A DNA stretch of 64,000 nucleotides. Origin: Paraphysomonas bandaiensis (lineage: Eukaryota; Chrysophyceae). The number at the start of each line of letters is the position of its first letter. Position 1 is the stretch's first letter. The notes under the pieces were generated by a model. That model had not been told where the DNA came from and ran no database searches. It saw nothing but the letters and a program-made list of their open reading frames with translations. Shown piece after piece: positions 18,960-29,600 of the stretch. A program made the translations under genes and the position numbers. The DNA is taken from the NCBI GenBank assembly GCA_965644295.1, contig CBFFRP010000211.1, positions 1-64,000 on the forward strand, given 5' to 3'.

Positions 18960-20960
18960 CTATGCAAATGATTTCTGTCTAGTGAAGGCAATATATACTA
19001 TTGAAATAGGGAAAAGGAGCATTGGAAGCACAGTCCCGGACAGCAACAATACCGTCCAGATTCCTCCATCTCCACGGATCATTGCCAGAAGCGGATCCAA
19101 AACATGATCCACATACGCATCAGCGCACACAAGATACATTACCCAAGTCAAAGAAAGAAGGGTCACAGTAGTAAATCTGGTAGCACCTATGATGAGTGAC
19201 AGGACTGGTGACGAACGGTGACTGATATTGACAACGAGAATAAGAACGACGACGGCGAAAAGAGATGCTACCGTTGAAAAAAAAGTTAGAAGCAATAGGT
19301 CCACCATACCTACATGAGAATGAGGCGCCGTCCAGCATTCCCACTTCCCGCCAAATACACGGCTACGCTCTGACTCCCCACTAGTACACTCCTCGTTGCA
19401 AACTTCACCTATCGCGGAGGTAAAAAAGTTTGAAGTTCTCAACCACAACACTGCCGCTCCATACAACACTAAAAAAATGGCCACCTCGACGAGAAGGCCG
19501 ATGGGCACACTACCTAAAGGTTTCTTTTCTACAGAAGTAGCAGTGTGTACACGGTCATGAGAGACCTCTGGGACTTTTTCCGGTGAGGAAACAGATGGAC
19601 TTGGGGGCTCCGGCGTTACCGAATTTGTAGATGAGAAGGATGTCACACAGGAAGGACCTGGTTCCTCTCCCGACTCCTCCTCCTCAAGTAGATTTATAGA
19701 ACGCTCTGGTCGTTCCCACGATCCCCCTGCAGCACCGACAGGAGAACTATATTTCTGCCTTACATTCGGTCGCATTGACACGTCGCGAGAAGCCTGCTCA
19801 GATAGATTCCTGCGAGCAACATAACCTCTAGCAACCCGTTGAATAATCATTACGGCACTTAAACCAATATTGAATCGCCGCCTGAGGGATACACCTCGGT
19901 ACAATGCCTGAATCATAACCGCGGCGTCATCTCGCCATGAGCTCATAGAAGTTTCCACTGGCATGGCTCGCTTTGGGTGTGGTTTTCTGGGGGGGCGATA
20001 GGAGTGTCGGGACATGCGTGAATCAGGTTGTGGTTCAGATTTTCGTGCGTGAGGATGCAATTCCCTCCACCACTGCTGCAGGTAAACAGCAGCGTTGATC
20101 TCCTCAGGGTCGGGATCACACATATCCCGCACAGGACTTTGTTTGGGATTCGACGAAAGCAGCAGCAGTAAAGCATCTGACGGCTCTTTCATGCGACTCT
20201 GTACGTACTCCACAGGAGTGGTGCCAGTCCCATCCGGTAAATTTACACCCTCAGGGAAAGCCATCACCAGCATCCGGATGATGGAGTAGCTTGCGGAACC
20301 CATGACGGCGAGATGCAGCGGTAAGTACCCAGCCTTGTCTCTGCAACTGGCAGCTTGTGGGTCTGCGCGAAGCAAACACTGTACCAGCCTCAAGCACGGT
20401 GATGGCGTAAACTGAACAGCGTGATGTAAAGGCATCTGGTCGTCGGAGTCTTTGTGCTTAACCGACTTCGGGTACATCTCCACCAGTTGACGACAGAAGG
20501 TGACTCTGTTCATCATAGACAGGTTGCTGCGGTTGCTGCAAGCCAAGTGCAGTGGCGTATAGTTATCTCCATTCCTTTCCCCAACGGACTTGGACCGCGT
20601 GTTGAGCACATAGAGTAGGTCGCATATATTCGGCTGAGGGCTGCTTAACTCATCAATTAAAGAACACTTGGAAGTCCTATAGCGGCGGGGCAGTTTCGAC
20701 AGAGTGAACGGGGAGGGAAGTCTACGCCTAGGGCGCAGCTTGATAATTCCTTTGGGTCTAGCATTTGGTGATGAAGTGGTGTGTAAGGGATTCTTTGGCG
20801 CACCACTAGCAGCGCTAGTTGAGCTGTGTGCAGTATATGATGATGATACAGGGGGGCTGATGGGGCTGGAGGACTTTGACGGAGACATGATTGCACTCTT
20901 AATGCTGGGACGAGCCGGAGCTCTTCGTTTAGAGAGTAAATTACTGCTTGATGAGCTCAT
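18960..20960 (-). CDS. Ankyrin-repeat, IQ-motif protein with four C-terminal membrane helices
   Basis: This is an intronless ORF of 666 residues from the first ATG at 20960; an upstream in-frame GTG gives no better start. Residues 1-110 are Ser/Pro-rich and basic. Ankyrin repeats follow, each with a PLH core: NGDNYTPLHLACS, DSDDQMPLHHAV, DKAGYLPLHLAV and a degenerate DGTGTTPVEYV. Two IQ motifs (AVMIQALYRGVSLRRRF and VMIIQRVARGYVARR) suggest calmodulin binding. After an acidic, Ser-rich linker come four hydrophobic segments beginning GLLVEVAIFLVLYG, LLLLTFFSTVASLF, VLSLIIGATRF and WTVLLLSGTVLPML. It is probably a membrane-anchored cytosolic scaffold; the compartment is unknown. The LINE insertion lies just past its 3' end. 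Confidence 0.8.
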   Translation of the reverse strand: MSSSSSNLLSKRRAPARPSIKSAIMSPSKSSSPISPPVSSSYTAHSSTSAASGAPKNPLHTTSSPNARPKGIIKLRPRRRLPSPFTLSKLPRRYRTSKCSLIDELSSPQPNICDLLYVLNTRSKSVGERNGDNYTPLHLACSNRSNLSMMNRVTFCRQLVEMYPKSVKHKDSDDQMPLHHAVQFTPSPCLRLVQCLLRADPQAASCRDKAGYLPLHLAVMGSASYSIIRMLVMAFPEGVNLPDGTGTTPVEYVQSRMKEPSDALLLLLSSNPKQSPVRDMCDPDPEEINAAVYLQQWWRELHPHARKSEPQPDSRMSRHSYRPPRKPHPKRAMPVETSMSSWRDDAAVMIQALYRGVSLRRRFNIGLSAVMIIQRVARGYVARRNLSEQASRDVSMRPNVRQKYSSPVGAAGGSWERPERSINLLEEEESGEEPGPSCVTSFSSTNSVTPEPPSPSVSSPEKVPEVSHDRVHTATSVEKKPLGSVPIGLLVEVAIFLVLYGAAVLWLRTSNFFTSAIGEVCNEECTSGESERSRVFGGKWECWTAPHSHVGMVDLLLLTFFSTVASLFAVVVLILVVNISHRSSPVLSLIIGATRFTTVTLLSLTWVMYLVCADAYVDHVLDPLLAMIRGDGGIWTVLLLSGTVLPMLLFPISIVYIAFTRQKSFA

Positions 20961-21187
20961 AGTAGTGGCTGTGTGTGATGAGAGGCTCAGATACACACAC
21001 AGAGACACTGACACTGACAGCTGATGTTAATGATGAAGAGGGGGTGGAGCAATAGGCTGAGGCTCAGTGTGATAGATAAGATCTCGAGAGATCCAGGGTC
21101 ATGATAGTGCCCGTGTAGCTGAGAGCATGTTATTATATGAGGAGAGCAGAGATGTCAGGCAGGATATGCCGCACTCCACACTACTCT

Positions 21188-21747
21188 ATATCCAGTCGCC
21201 GTCAAAAGTCCGAACAAGTCAAAAGTCCGAACAACCGTTTTTTGATCAAAAGTCCAAAAATGTCGTTCGAAACTCTCATATTTCTCTCACTTCAGTGACA
21301 TTGAAATCCAATTAACACAACACTTTAACTGACCTGACACTGGAGACTTATCATTCTATGGCAATCATGGACCACTGGACACGAATATGCAACCAGATTT
21401 TCATTTCATACACTGCTTCTCTCAATATCACAAGGTTTCTTATATCGTTCCAATTCATCGAGTACCCCTCACATCCGGCACCATTTCTCAAAATCCCTAC
21501 ATTGAATTTTCAACATGACGATCTTGAAAGGTTTGTATACAGATGGACTCTCACATATATGAGTGCTGTGCAATTCCTACGACTTGTTTTTGAATAATGT
21601 CTGATTTGTGTTCTTTCAGTGACTCGTCTATGCGACTACAAGAATCTTCGCAAAAAGAACCGACAAGACGCCATAGACAAGCTCCGGGCAGCTAAATTTG
21701 CAAAAGCACAGTCGAAAGACAGCTATGGATCTGATGTTGACCTCAAT
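21188..21747 (+). repeat. Left 560-bp terminal inverted repeat
   Basis: Carries a duplicate of the first transposase exons, seen as the ORF beginning MAIMDHWTRICNQIF at 21358 and the TRLCDYKNLRKKNRQDA segment near 21622, but is cut off inside the coding sequence at CCTCAAT (21741-21747). Confidence 0.9.
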
Positions 21748-22468
21748 AATGACTTTAGTTGGTCAAGGTTGCGCAGTTAAGCAGTGTGAACCAGTACTGC
21801 TGAGAGCAAAATATTTCTCGAAGAGTGCTCCTCAGGTAGCTGTTTTTGTCTATCTATGCGTTTATACATATTTATGAGGAACAATCTATCTTATAGGACG
21901 TAGACAAATGGTAATTGTAGCTATTCGGGTCTAGAATTGGAAGAATGAAGCGCGTGTGTTCGTTCCGGCTGGCCAGGCGTATGAGGAAGCTGTTACTGTG
22001 ATCTTGTCCACTTCTGTGCCCTACGGGGATTACATAGAGACACGAAGGAGTGTAAAGAGTGTCAACATTCAAGGGAGCAAGTTTTTTAAGCAGTTCATGA
22101 TAACCTCTTGGATAATATCACTCTACCTAAAGACCAAATTAGACAATGCAAACAAGAACTAGATAGTACTATCTACATATTCGTTGCTGAATTCTTATTA
22201 ACAACTGGAGTGGTAATCCGATTAATTCGTAAGTTTTATTTCTTCATGCTCCACTCTCTTGAATTTGTAGACATAGCTAGCTAGGTTGTGGTATCATGAT
22301 AGGTGATAACAGACAGTGGCTACATAAAATCGTTTGATTGTACTACCAGCTATGCGACACATATCATGCAGCAGCACAAAATTAACTTTATTATAGTAAT
22401 ATACAATAACGATTGCTAATATATTTAGTGACGATAGCTATTAGTGTACCACTACAAGAAGAAAATAA

Positions 22469-23968
22469 TCATACAAGAGAAAAGAAATTCTCTATACTCG
22501 AGTAATTCACATCGAGTTTCTTCAATGTTCTCTCTTTTCGGTCTCTGTTTTTAACAACTACAGGGAGAATGTGTTCATCAATAATAAACATTCCGAAAGT
22601 TGCCTCTGCACTGAGTGGTTTCTTTTGTGTAGCATGTGCCTCTTCCAGCTTATCACATTCACGGTCGTCATGCTGCTCCCGAAGGGCTCGCATTTGATCC
22701 CGTGTGTCCAAGTCAGGACCGGAGCAATAATCATCCCCATTTCCGCTTGGGTTTAGTCCTTTATCATCGTTACTTTTACATTTTGAACCTTTATCATCTT
22801 GAGCAATTTCTTCCTTCTCATCACTACCCTCAACTTCCTTCAAACCCGGCATAGCTTCATCACTCTCCTCCATATCAACGTCCTCCCAGACTGTTTCAGC
22901 GTCATCTGTAGTTTTGCTCTCAGTGCACTGTTTGATCCTGTGTGCAGGACGAAAAATAATGCTCTGTACCCATCCATTCATGTTGAACTTGAAACACTTC
23001 AACTCCTTGCATTTTCGTTCCCGGATGACAACAATATGGCTGAGTAGAGCAGGCTCTGCACTCATAGTAGCCGTGCACTTAACGGATCGTATCTTCTTCT
23101 TCTTGTTGGTAATGGCGACAGAAAGGCGGTTAAGTTTCATCAGTTTTTTCATATTCTATGTCAAAATTTTGTAAATAAAGTAACCACGAATCGCCAACTA
23201 TACATACCTGTGGACAACGTGCCCGCCTCTGCTTACTATATCCTAGCATGATGTTGTGAGTATCCGAATTGGTCTTGTTCCACGGATGAAATCGGTTGCC
23301 TTGAGGATTTTCTGGTGATACCCCTAAGATGGCACCTACTATGGCTACGCTGGATAAGGGATTGAATGCATCATTGATGGCCTCCTGCCTTCGCGCATTG
23401 ACTGTGGACGGAGCATCCACACTTTCAGGTGACACCTTTTTCAAATACCTGCCTATGGTGGAATTTGAGGGTGCCTTACGATTCTTAAGGAAGTTCCCCC
23501 CTGCTTGTTGACAGTCCCTGCACTGGTCAGTGCTTTAACAAAATCCCCATCGGATGCAGAAGTGAATGAGTTCCCAGTTGCAGTGGCCTCATGGCTCATG
23601 TCGGACAACATTGCCACACCGTCTTCGTCCGTCCAGGTCGGGCGCCCAAGATAGCTACGATTGGGATCTAGCCCTCTTTCTCGTTTATCTTTGGCCCTAC
23701 AAAGCAGATATTCCATCAGAAATACGTATGTTATGACAATAAAGAGTTACCTGAAGAACACTCCACGAGTGATGTTGTGATTGCGACAAAACTCACTAAC
23801 ATTACTAGGTTTATCCTTTTCATATTCATCGAGAATAGCATTGAGGTCAACATCAGATCCATAGCTGTCTTTCGACTGTGCTTTTGCAAATTTAGCTGCC
23901 CGGAGCTTGTCTATGGCGTCTTGTCGGTTCTTTTTGCGAAGATTCTTGTAGTCGCATAGACGAGTCAC
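22469..23968 (-). pseudogene. Transposase-like gene, split and frame-disrupted
   Basis: Pieces in order on the minus strand are 23968 to about 23766, then about 23708 to 23455, then about 23444 to 23213, then 23156 to 22469. Introns of about 55 nt with GTAACT and GTATGT donors join pieces 1-2 and 3-4. Piece 1 has a helix-turn-helix-like segment (NVSEFCRNHNITRGVFFR). Piece 2 has YLGRPTWTDEDGVAML. Piece 3 has NARRQEAINDAFNPLSS and a WNKTNSD that could hold the first catalytic Asp. Piece 4 is acidic and ends NFFSLV. A run of six G near 23505 marks a frame change between pieces 2 and 3, and no complete DDE triad is visible, so it is probably inactive. Confidence 0.55.
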
Positions 23969-24399
23969 TGAAAGAACACAAATCAGACATTATTCAAAAA
24001 CAAGTCGTAGGAATTGCACAGCACTCATATATGTGAGAGTCCATCTGTATACAAACCTTTCAAGATCGTCATGTTGAAAATTCAATGTAGGGATTTTGAG
24101 AAATGGTGCCGGATGTGAGGGGTACTCGATGAATTGGAACGATATAAGAAACCTTGTGATATTGAGAGAAGCAGTGTATGAAATGAAAATCTGGTTGCAT
24201 ATTCGTGTCCAGTGGTCCATGATTGCCATAGAATGATAAGTCTCCAGTGTCAGGTCAGTTAAAGTGTTGTGTTAATTGGATTTCAATGTCACTGAAGTGA
24301 GAGAAATATGAGAGTTTCGAACGACATTTTTGGACTTTTGATCAAAAAACGGTTGTTCGGACTTTTGACTTGTTCGGACTTTTGACGGCGACTGGATAT
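23840..24399 (-). repeat. Right 560-bp terminal inverted repeat
   Basis: Inverse partner of the left arm. Here the coding sequence continues into the unique middle of the element, so this arm holds the functional 5' end of the transposase-like gene. Confidence 0.9.
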
Positions 24400-24783
24400 G
24401 CTTCTCTCTGTACTCTATACGGTATCATGTACTGTACTCTGTACAGTATACCGTATATACTGGGATGTATATAGATTGAAAAATTCATACCTTATGGTAC
24501 ACCTGTACGCTGTAGGTATACAGTAGGTATACTGCATGTGCTGTAGGCTGGAGGTGTACACATATACAGTACCGTATAGTATAAGCTAACAGTCTTGTGG
24601 TACTCTGTACGGGCAGTGTGCGGTACGGTGATGTCTGCTACCTATTCGACAACAGTATACCATATACCATCATATCGCTCACTGTTAGTGTCACACATCA
24701 CAGTACCATATCCATTATCGGTGAACTCTATTCACACCTTGACATCACATATTGATTTATTCCCTGTGCCATTGTGAATAGCA
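24400..24783. promoter_or_regulatory. Promoter region rich in GTATACCGTATATAC-type palindromes
   Basis: Between the transposon and the start at 24784. It holds TATACGGTATC, GTACAGTATACCGTATATAC, two GTATACAGTAGGTATAC-like repeats and CAGTACCGTATAG. It is the densest cluster of this motif in the window. Confidence 0.5.
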
Positions 24784-25938
24784 ATGGGAAATACGAACAG
24801 CACCGAAGATCAAGCATGGGAAGCAGCCCATAAAATCAAGCAGTCGATTGCTCGTAAGTGTGATTGTTATGTAGCGTGTATTGAACAGACGAACTCTGTG
24901 GTCGATGCGAAAATAAACACCCTCTGCAAGGAGATATCTCTTCTAATGCTGCCGCTGCGTTCCATGCAGAGTGTAACTGGTTTGGGTTTGTTGGGTATGT
25001 CTGCTGTACTCGAAGATGTGGAGAACTTTGCCAACACTCACAAACACATCATAAAGCGGATGTACACCATACTATTTAACACACAGTCTACTTTTATGGA
25101 AATAGTACAGCGTCACCTGGATATTGACAATTGTGAAAGTGGTACGGATGAAAACTTTGTCGATGAGAGCTCCATGTCCGAAATGCGCGCAGTTGTTGAA
25201 GGTATTACTGCTTCATTCGACGATGAGCTTGAAGAGCTTGGGGTTTCTCTACCTGTAAAAAGCCAACGTAGTGAAGAGTTGAGTCGTCTACTATTTAAAC
25301 TGGCCGAATCGACTGTATCTGAGGGTGTGGACGAGATTGTGTCTGCTATGAAATGTGTAGCAACTGATGAAATCGACCAGGATATTGGCCAGGCAATGGT
25401 ATCCGGGGAGTTTACAGACGCTGATCAGGTCAAAGAAAACCTACAGCAGGTAGTTTTGAAGTCTTCTGCCTTCATTGCCTCCCTGGAGGCTCTGCCGTTT
25501 GCTCGCCGACTGGAGATCGAGGACGCACAAGATGAACTGCGAACACATGTTGACCAACTGGTTCGCCGTATCCAGATGAACCATGTGCATTCCCCGGAGG
25601 ATCTAGCCGTAGTCATGAATTTGCATGTGTTTGGAAGTAGCAGTGACAGTTCTTCTGAAGGAGACAGTAGTGATGAGGAGAGTGAGGAAACAGAGGAGGA
25701 ACAACAGGTGGTAGTATCTACCGCGAAAAAGACGGGCCGAGGACGGCAGAAGAAGGAAGAAGCACCATCGAAGAAAAGTACAGCCGCTAAGAAACGGAAG
25801 GCAACACCAGTTTCTGATGCTCCAGCAACTGCTTCAAAGACTCGCCGTTTGAAAACTAATGTTTCACACTCTGATTCTTCACCAAGTCCTGAGACCAAAC
25901 CCACTAGGAGAAGGACTCGCAGAACTACTCGCGCGTAA
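24784..25938 (+). CDS. Predicted N-myristoylated protein with acidic patch and basic tail
   Basis: Single-exon ORF, 384 residues. The start MGNTNST fits an N-myristoylation signal (Gly2, Ser6). Residues about 15-270 are largely helical, with regularly spaced hydrophobics. An acidic Ser/Glu tract (about 285-310, SDEESEETEEEQQ) is followed by a Lys/Arg-rich tail with KKTGRGRQKK, AAKKRKATP and TRRRTRRTTRA, which resembles nuclear or chromatin-binding tails. The combination of a membrane-anchor signal and nuclear-type tail is unusual. No family was recognised. The Copia element lies about 290 bp downstream. Confidence 0.65.
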   Translation: MGNTNSTEDQAWEAAHKIKQSIARKCDCYVACIEQTNSVVDAKINTLCKEISLLMLPLRSMQSVTGLGLLGMSAVLEDVENFANTHKHIIKRMYTILFNTQSTFMEIVQRHLDIDNCESGTDENFVDESSMSEMRAVVEGITASFDDELEELGVSLPVKSQRSEELSRLLFKLAESTVSEGVDEIVSAMKCVATDEIDQDIGQAMVSGEFTDADQVKENLQQVVLKSSAFIASLEALPFARRLEIEDAQDELRTHVDQLVRRIQMNHVHSPEDLAVVMNLHVFGSSSDSSSEGDSSDEESEETEEEQQVVVSTAKKTGRGRQKKEEAPSKKSTAAKKRKATPVSDAPATASKTRRLKTNVSHSDSSPSPETKPTRRRTRRTTRA

Positions 25939-26225
25939 AATATTCCGCTAATCTGATGCTATATGTTGTGATATGTCTTTTATCGATGCATGTAGTTTTT
26001 AGTGTAAGTTGCTTGTAAGTTGACAGTGCTTACGTGCTTGTTCACCGAACCGGGGCTTTAGGTCGTAACTGTGTAACGCACTCTCTGCAAAACATCGTAA
26101 GCAATAAAATATGAAGACATGTGACTAAGCTGTATATTGTCTTTTGTAAGTTGTAGCTTCGCTCGTAAAATAAGTCTCCAACAGTATTTCAATCAAATTT
26201 ACGTATCGATGTAGAACGTCCAGGT

Positions 26226-26518
26226 TGTTGGGAAATGCTCATTTTACTTAGATCAAAGAGAGATTAAGTTGTTAGACTAGATAGATTTATTAATATCGTT
26301 TACACGAATTGTGTTAAACAACACAAGCTCGTTTTGTGCCATGCATAAATCACTACTTCTGTAGACCTTTCGCTACTAAACATATCTTGAAAGAGCAAAC
26401 TATTTCAGTTTTCTCAATATCATAACAGCATCTACACATCACCATACTTCACTGTATTCTCGTACATTGTCTTCAAGTACCACATTGAATATACTAGGAT
26501 ACAGTCCATATTCTAATA
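26226..26518 (-). repeat. Copia 3' LTR
   Basis: Identical to 31389-31681. Preceded in element orientation by a purine-rich tract at about 26519-26530. Confidence 0.95.
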
Positions 26519-26691
26519 CTCCCACTCAATGTAGAATGCAGTGATACGAAACAACAATGAGTACAGTGATCTTCATGCTATAAACTAGTCTCATAGGTAA
26601 AATAGATGTGAAATCTTATCAAGATACATATATAACTAGCAGTCAACTAGATATATAGTTATGTGGGATTCTCACCCACTAAAACACACCT

Positions 26692-29600
26692 TTAACCTCT
26701 TCGGGGTCGCTTCTTCTGCTGCTCCTCAACTCTGGTTGACACACTTCTCTTAACCCCGGTAATAGTTTTCTCATGACGACTGAAAAGTTTCGTTGACAAT
26801 GCCTTCGTGAAAATATCAGCCGCCATATCATCCGTCGACACATGAATCAACTTTGCCGTAGGAAATTTTCCATTTACATGCTCTCTCACCCAGTGATACT
26901 TGATGTCTATATGCTTCGACCTCTTATGATACACAGGATTCTCGGAGAGATCTTTCGCACTCTTGCTATCCATAAAGAATGGAGTCGGCTTCGCAACTAA
27001 GAGCCCGAGCTCCTTGAACACCCCCCGAAGCCACACCAGTTCTTGCATAGCCGCATACTCCGCCATATATTCAGATTCCATGCTCGAAGTTGCAACTGTG
27101 GTCTGTAGTTTAGACTGCCAGGCCAATGCGCCTGCACATAAGAACACAATGTATCCTGTTGTCGATCGCCGAGTCAGTCTATCACCAGCCCAATCTGAAT
27201 CACTGAACACATGTAAGTCGAACTCACTCCCACTGAATCTGATGCCCTCATCAATTGTTCCACGCAAATATTTCAATAAGTGAATCGCCAGTTTGCACGA
27301 TGCATATGTCGGACAACTACTAAATCGAGACAATAACCCCACTGCATAAGCCAGATCAGGTCTAGTATGCATTGCTAGATACAACACTGCTCCAATAATT
27401 TGCCGATACGGAAATGAGTCAACCCACTGCTTCTGCTCCTCCGTAAGTTCACGTTCCTCTGCCAACAGATCCTGAACATTAGTAGGTAGTGGGGCCTCCT
27501 TATTCTTACTACTCTTTCCCATAACTGAGCTGAATTTCTTGATAATATTCTTAGCATACTCAGATTGATCTAACATATACCAATTTTCTCCTCTGGTTAT
27601 CCTGATGTTCAGAAATCGCTTACACACTCCCAGATCATGCATCTCGAATGTTTCACAGAACCTACGCTTTACGCTTTCCAAGTAAGTCAGATCAGCGGAT
27701 GCAATTATGATATCATCAACATATATCAATAATAAATGCAGTTTTCCGTTACTCCATCGCATATACAAACACGTATCCAAAATACACGGAGTAAAATGCA
27801 ATGATTTAATAAACTTGTCAATATGTTTATTCCACTGTCGCGGTGAAGATCGCAGTCCATACAATGCCTTGATTAGTTGAAAACACCATCCAGCTAGTAA
27901 TTCCTCATCTGGTGGAGGTGCCATATACACGTCATCCTCCAGATCTGCATAGCAAAATGCGGATGATACATCTAATTGATGCACATGCATCTGTAACATA
28001 AACGCAATCGCTAACACTAGTCTAATGGTTATACCCTTAACCACTGGAGCGAAAGTGGACGGCTCCTCCTCCTTCTTCTCTTGGAGATTTCCTAATGCCA
28101 CTAGCCGAGCCTTGTACTTTACTATATTCCCTAGTATGTCTCGCTTCACCGTATGCACATATTTCGCTCTAACTAATTTCACTCCGCTTGGAATTTTCAC
28201 GATCTTCAAGACACGTCTTTTCAGCAATGATGTCTTCTCCACCATTCGAGCTTTTCTCCATTGTTGATACTGTGGAGATCTCTCTGCCTCGGCATATGAA
28301 TTTGGTATCTTGATATCTTCTGTCTCTGCATGGTTAAGATCAATATTATGCGCATCCGGTACTTCAACCATATTAATCTCTCCTAAAACTGACGCGTTTG
28401 CCAGTCTCCGCTGCAGCCGTTTGCGTCGGACCCGACCATCACCATCTAGTTCAATCGGTCGACGAGGTATATAAGAACCCGTACCTTGCTCATCCTGAGC
28501 ACGCACATCGTGCGTTGTGGGAGGAGCCCCGCTCACAACCCCAGACTCATAGTCTTCAGAGGTCTGCAACCTCACAGCTGTCTCCTGACAGGTTGGGTCA
28601 GGACTCTCCTGTAACCCTCCAGGTCTTCCCTGGTCCAGCACCCTGGCTGGCATAGTACTCAGGGCGTCCCCCTTTCCTATATATCCGGTATTCCCGGGAG
28701 TTTCTGCAGTCATTCGCACTACGTCCTCGACGTGAATCGGCACCCGGTGCTCGATATGCTTCCGACCTGCAGTTACCAGAGATCGATAGGCTACTATTAC
28801 CCCCTTTCGTTCTACTACTCTCGTGGTCTTGTAGAGAAGACCATCCTCATCATCAATATGATATGTACCTTCTAAGCCCGCATAGTCAGACACAATTTTC
28901 GGTCTCTCGGCCTCCTTCACTCGAAGAGCATCTATCTCAGCGAAATAGCTCTCCGAGCGTGACGGTATGGACTCATCAGTTAATACATGTACCGACGTGA
29001 CGACCCTATCAGTCGCAGGTAGATATACATCATATCCTACCTTTTCATCTGAATATCCTATCAGATATCCGATAAGGGCCTTGTCGTCCCAGTCTTTCCG
29101 TCGATCCGCCTTTGTAGTGAGGACATACGCACGACACCCCCATACTCTGAGATATTTCAGGTTGGGAGCCTCACCAGTCAAAAATTCAAGAGGGGACATA
29201 TACCCCTTCGCTGTCTTTGTAGGCAATCGAATTAATATGTACCTGGCTGCCATGTAGGCATCTAGCCAAAACTGTGAAGGCAATCCTGACTGAATCAGCA
29301 TCGCTAATGTCATCTCACCACAGGTCCTGAATTTCCGCTCCTCAATCGCGTTCATCTCAGGAGAGTCCGTAGAGCTCCACGTATGTTGATAGCAACCCTG
29401 TGACCTAAGATATTGTCGCAGCTCATCACATATTAGCTCCCCTGCTCCATCTGCATGGTAATGATGCATTTCTAATTTGTACCTTTTCACATCTCCTTCA
29501 AAAATCTTCTTGAAAACCTGCAGTACCGATGACCCAGTCCTATGAACAAGCCCTTCCGACCAGAACATCCGACTGGCATGGTGTGTTAGTTTGAGCACAT

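Larger units (their letters stand above)
21188..24399. mobile_element. DNA transposon with 560-bp terminal inverted repeats
   Basis: The arms 21188-21747 and 23840-24399 are reverse complements over 560 bp and appear identical. Each arm starts ATATCCAGTCGCCGTCAAAAG and contains repeated CAAAAGTCCGAACA motifs. The outermost ATAT may include a TA or longer target duplication. The unique middle (21748-23839) carries most of a split transposase-like gene on the minus strand. Near-identity of the arms indicates a recent insertion or arm conversion. Superfamily is unresolved; a TA-type target and HTH-bearing N-terminus would fit Tc1/mariner/pogo-like elements. Confidence 0.8.

Noticed and set aside
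21358-21597. 79-codon ORF MAIMDHW... present twice (also 23990-24229, inverse)
   Set aside because: It is the same sequence within the two 560-bp inverted repeats, not two genes; whether it is coding or 5' UTR of the transposase is unresolved.
25425-25904. 159-codon minus-strand ORF rich in Ser and Val
   Set aside because: Antisense shadow of the acidic and basic tail of the gene at 24784-25938.
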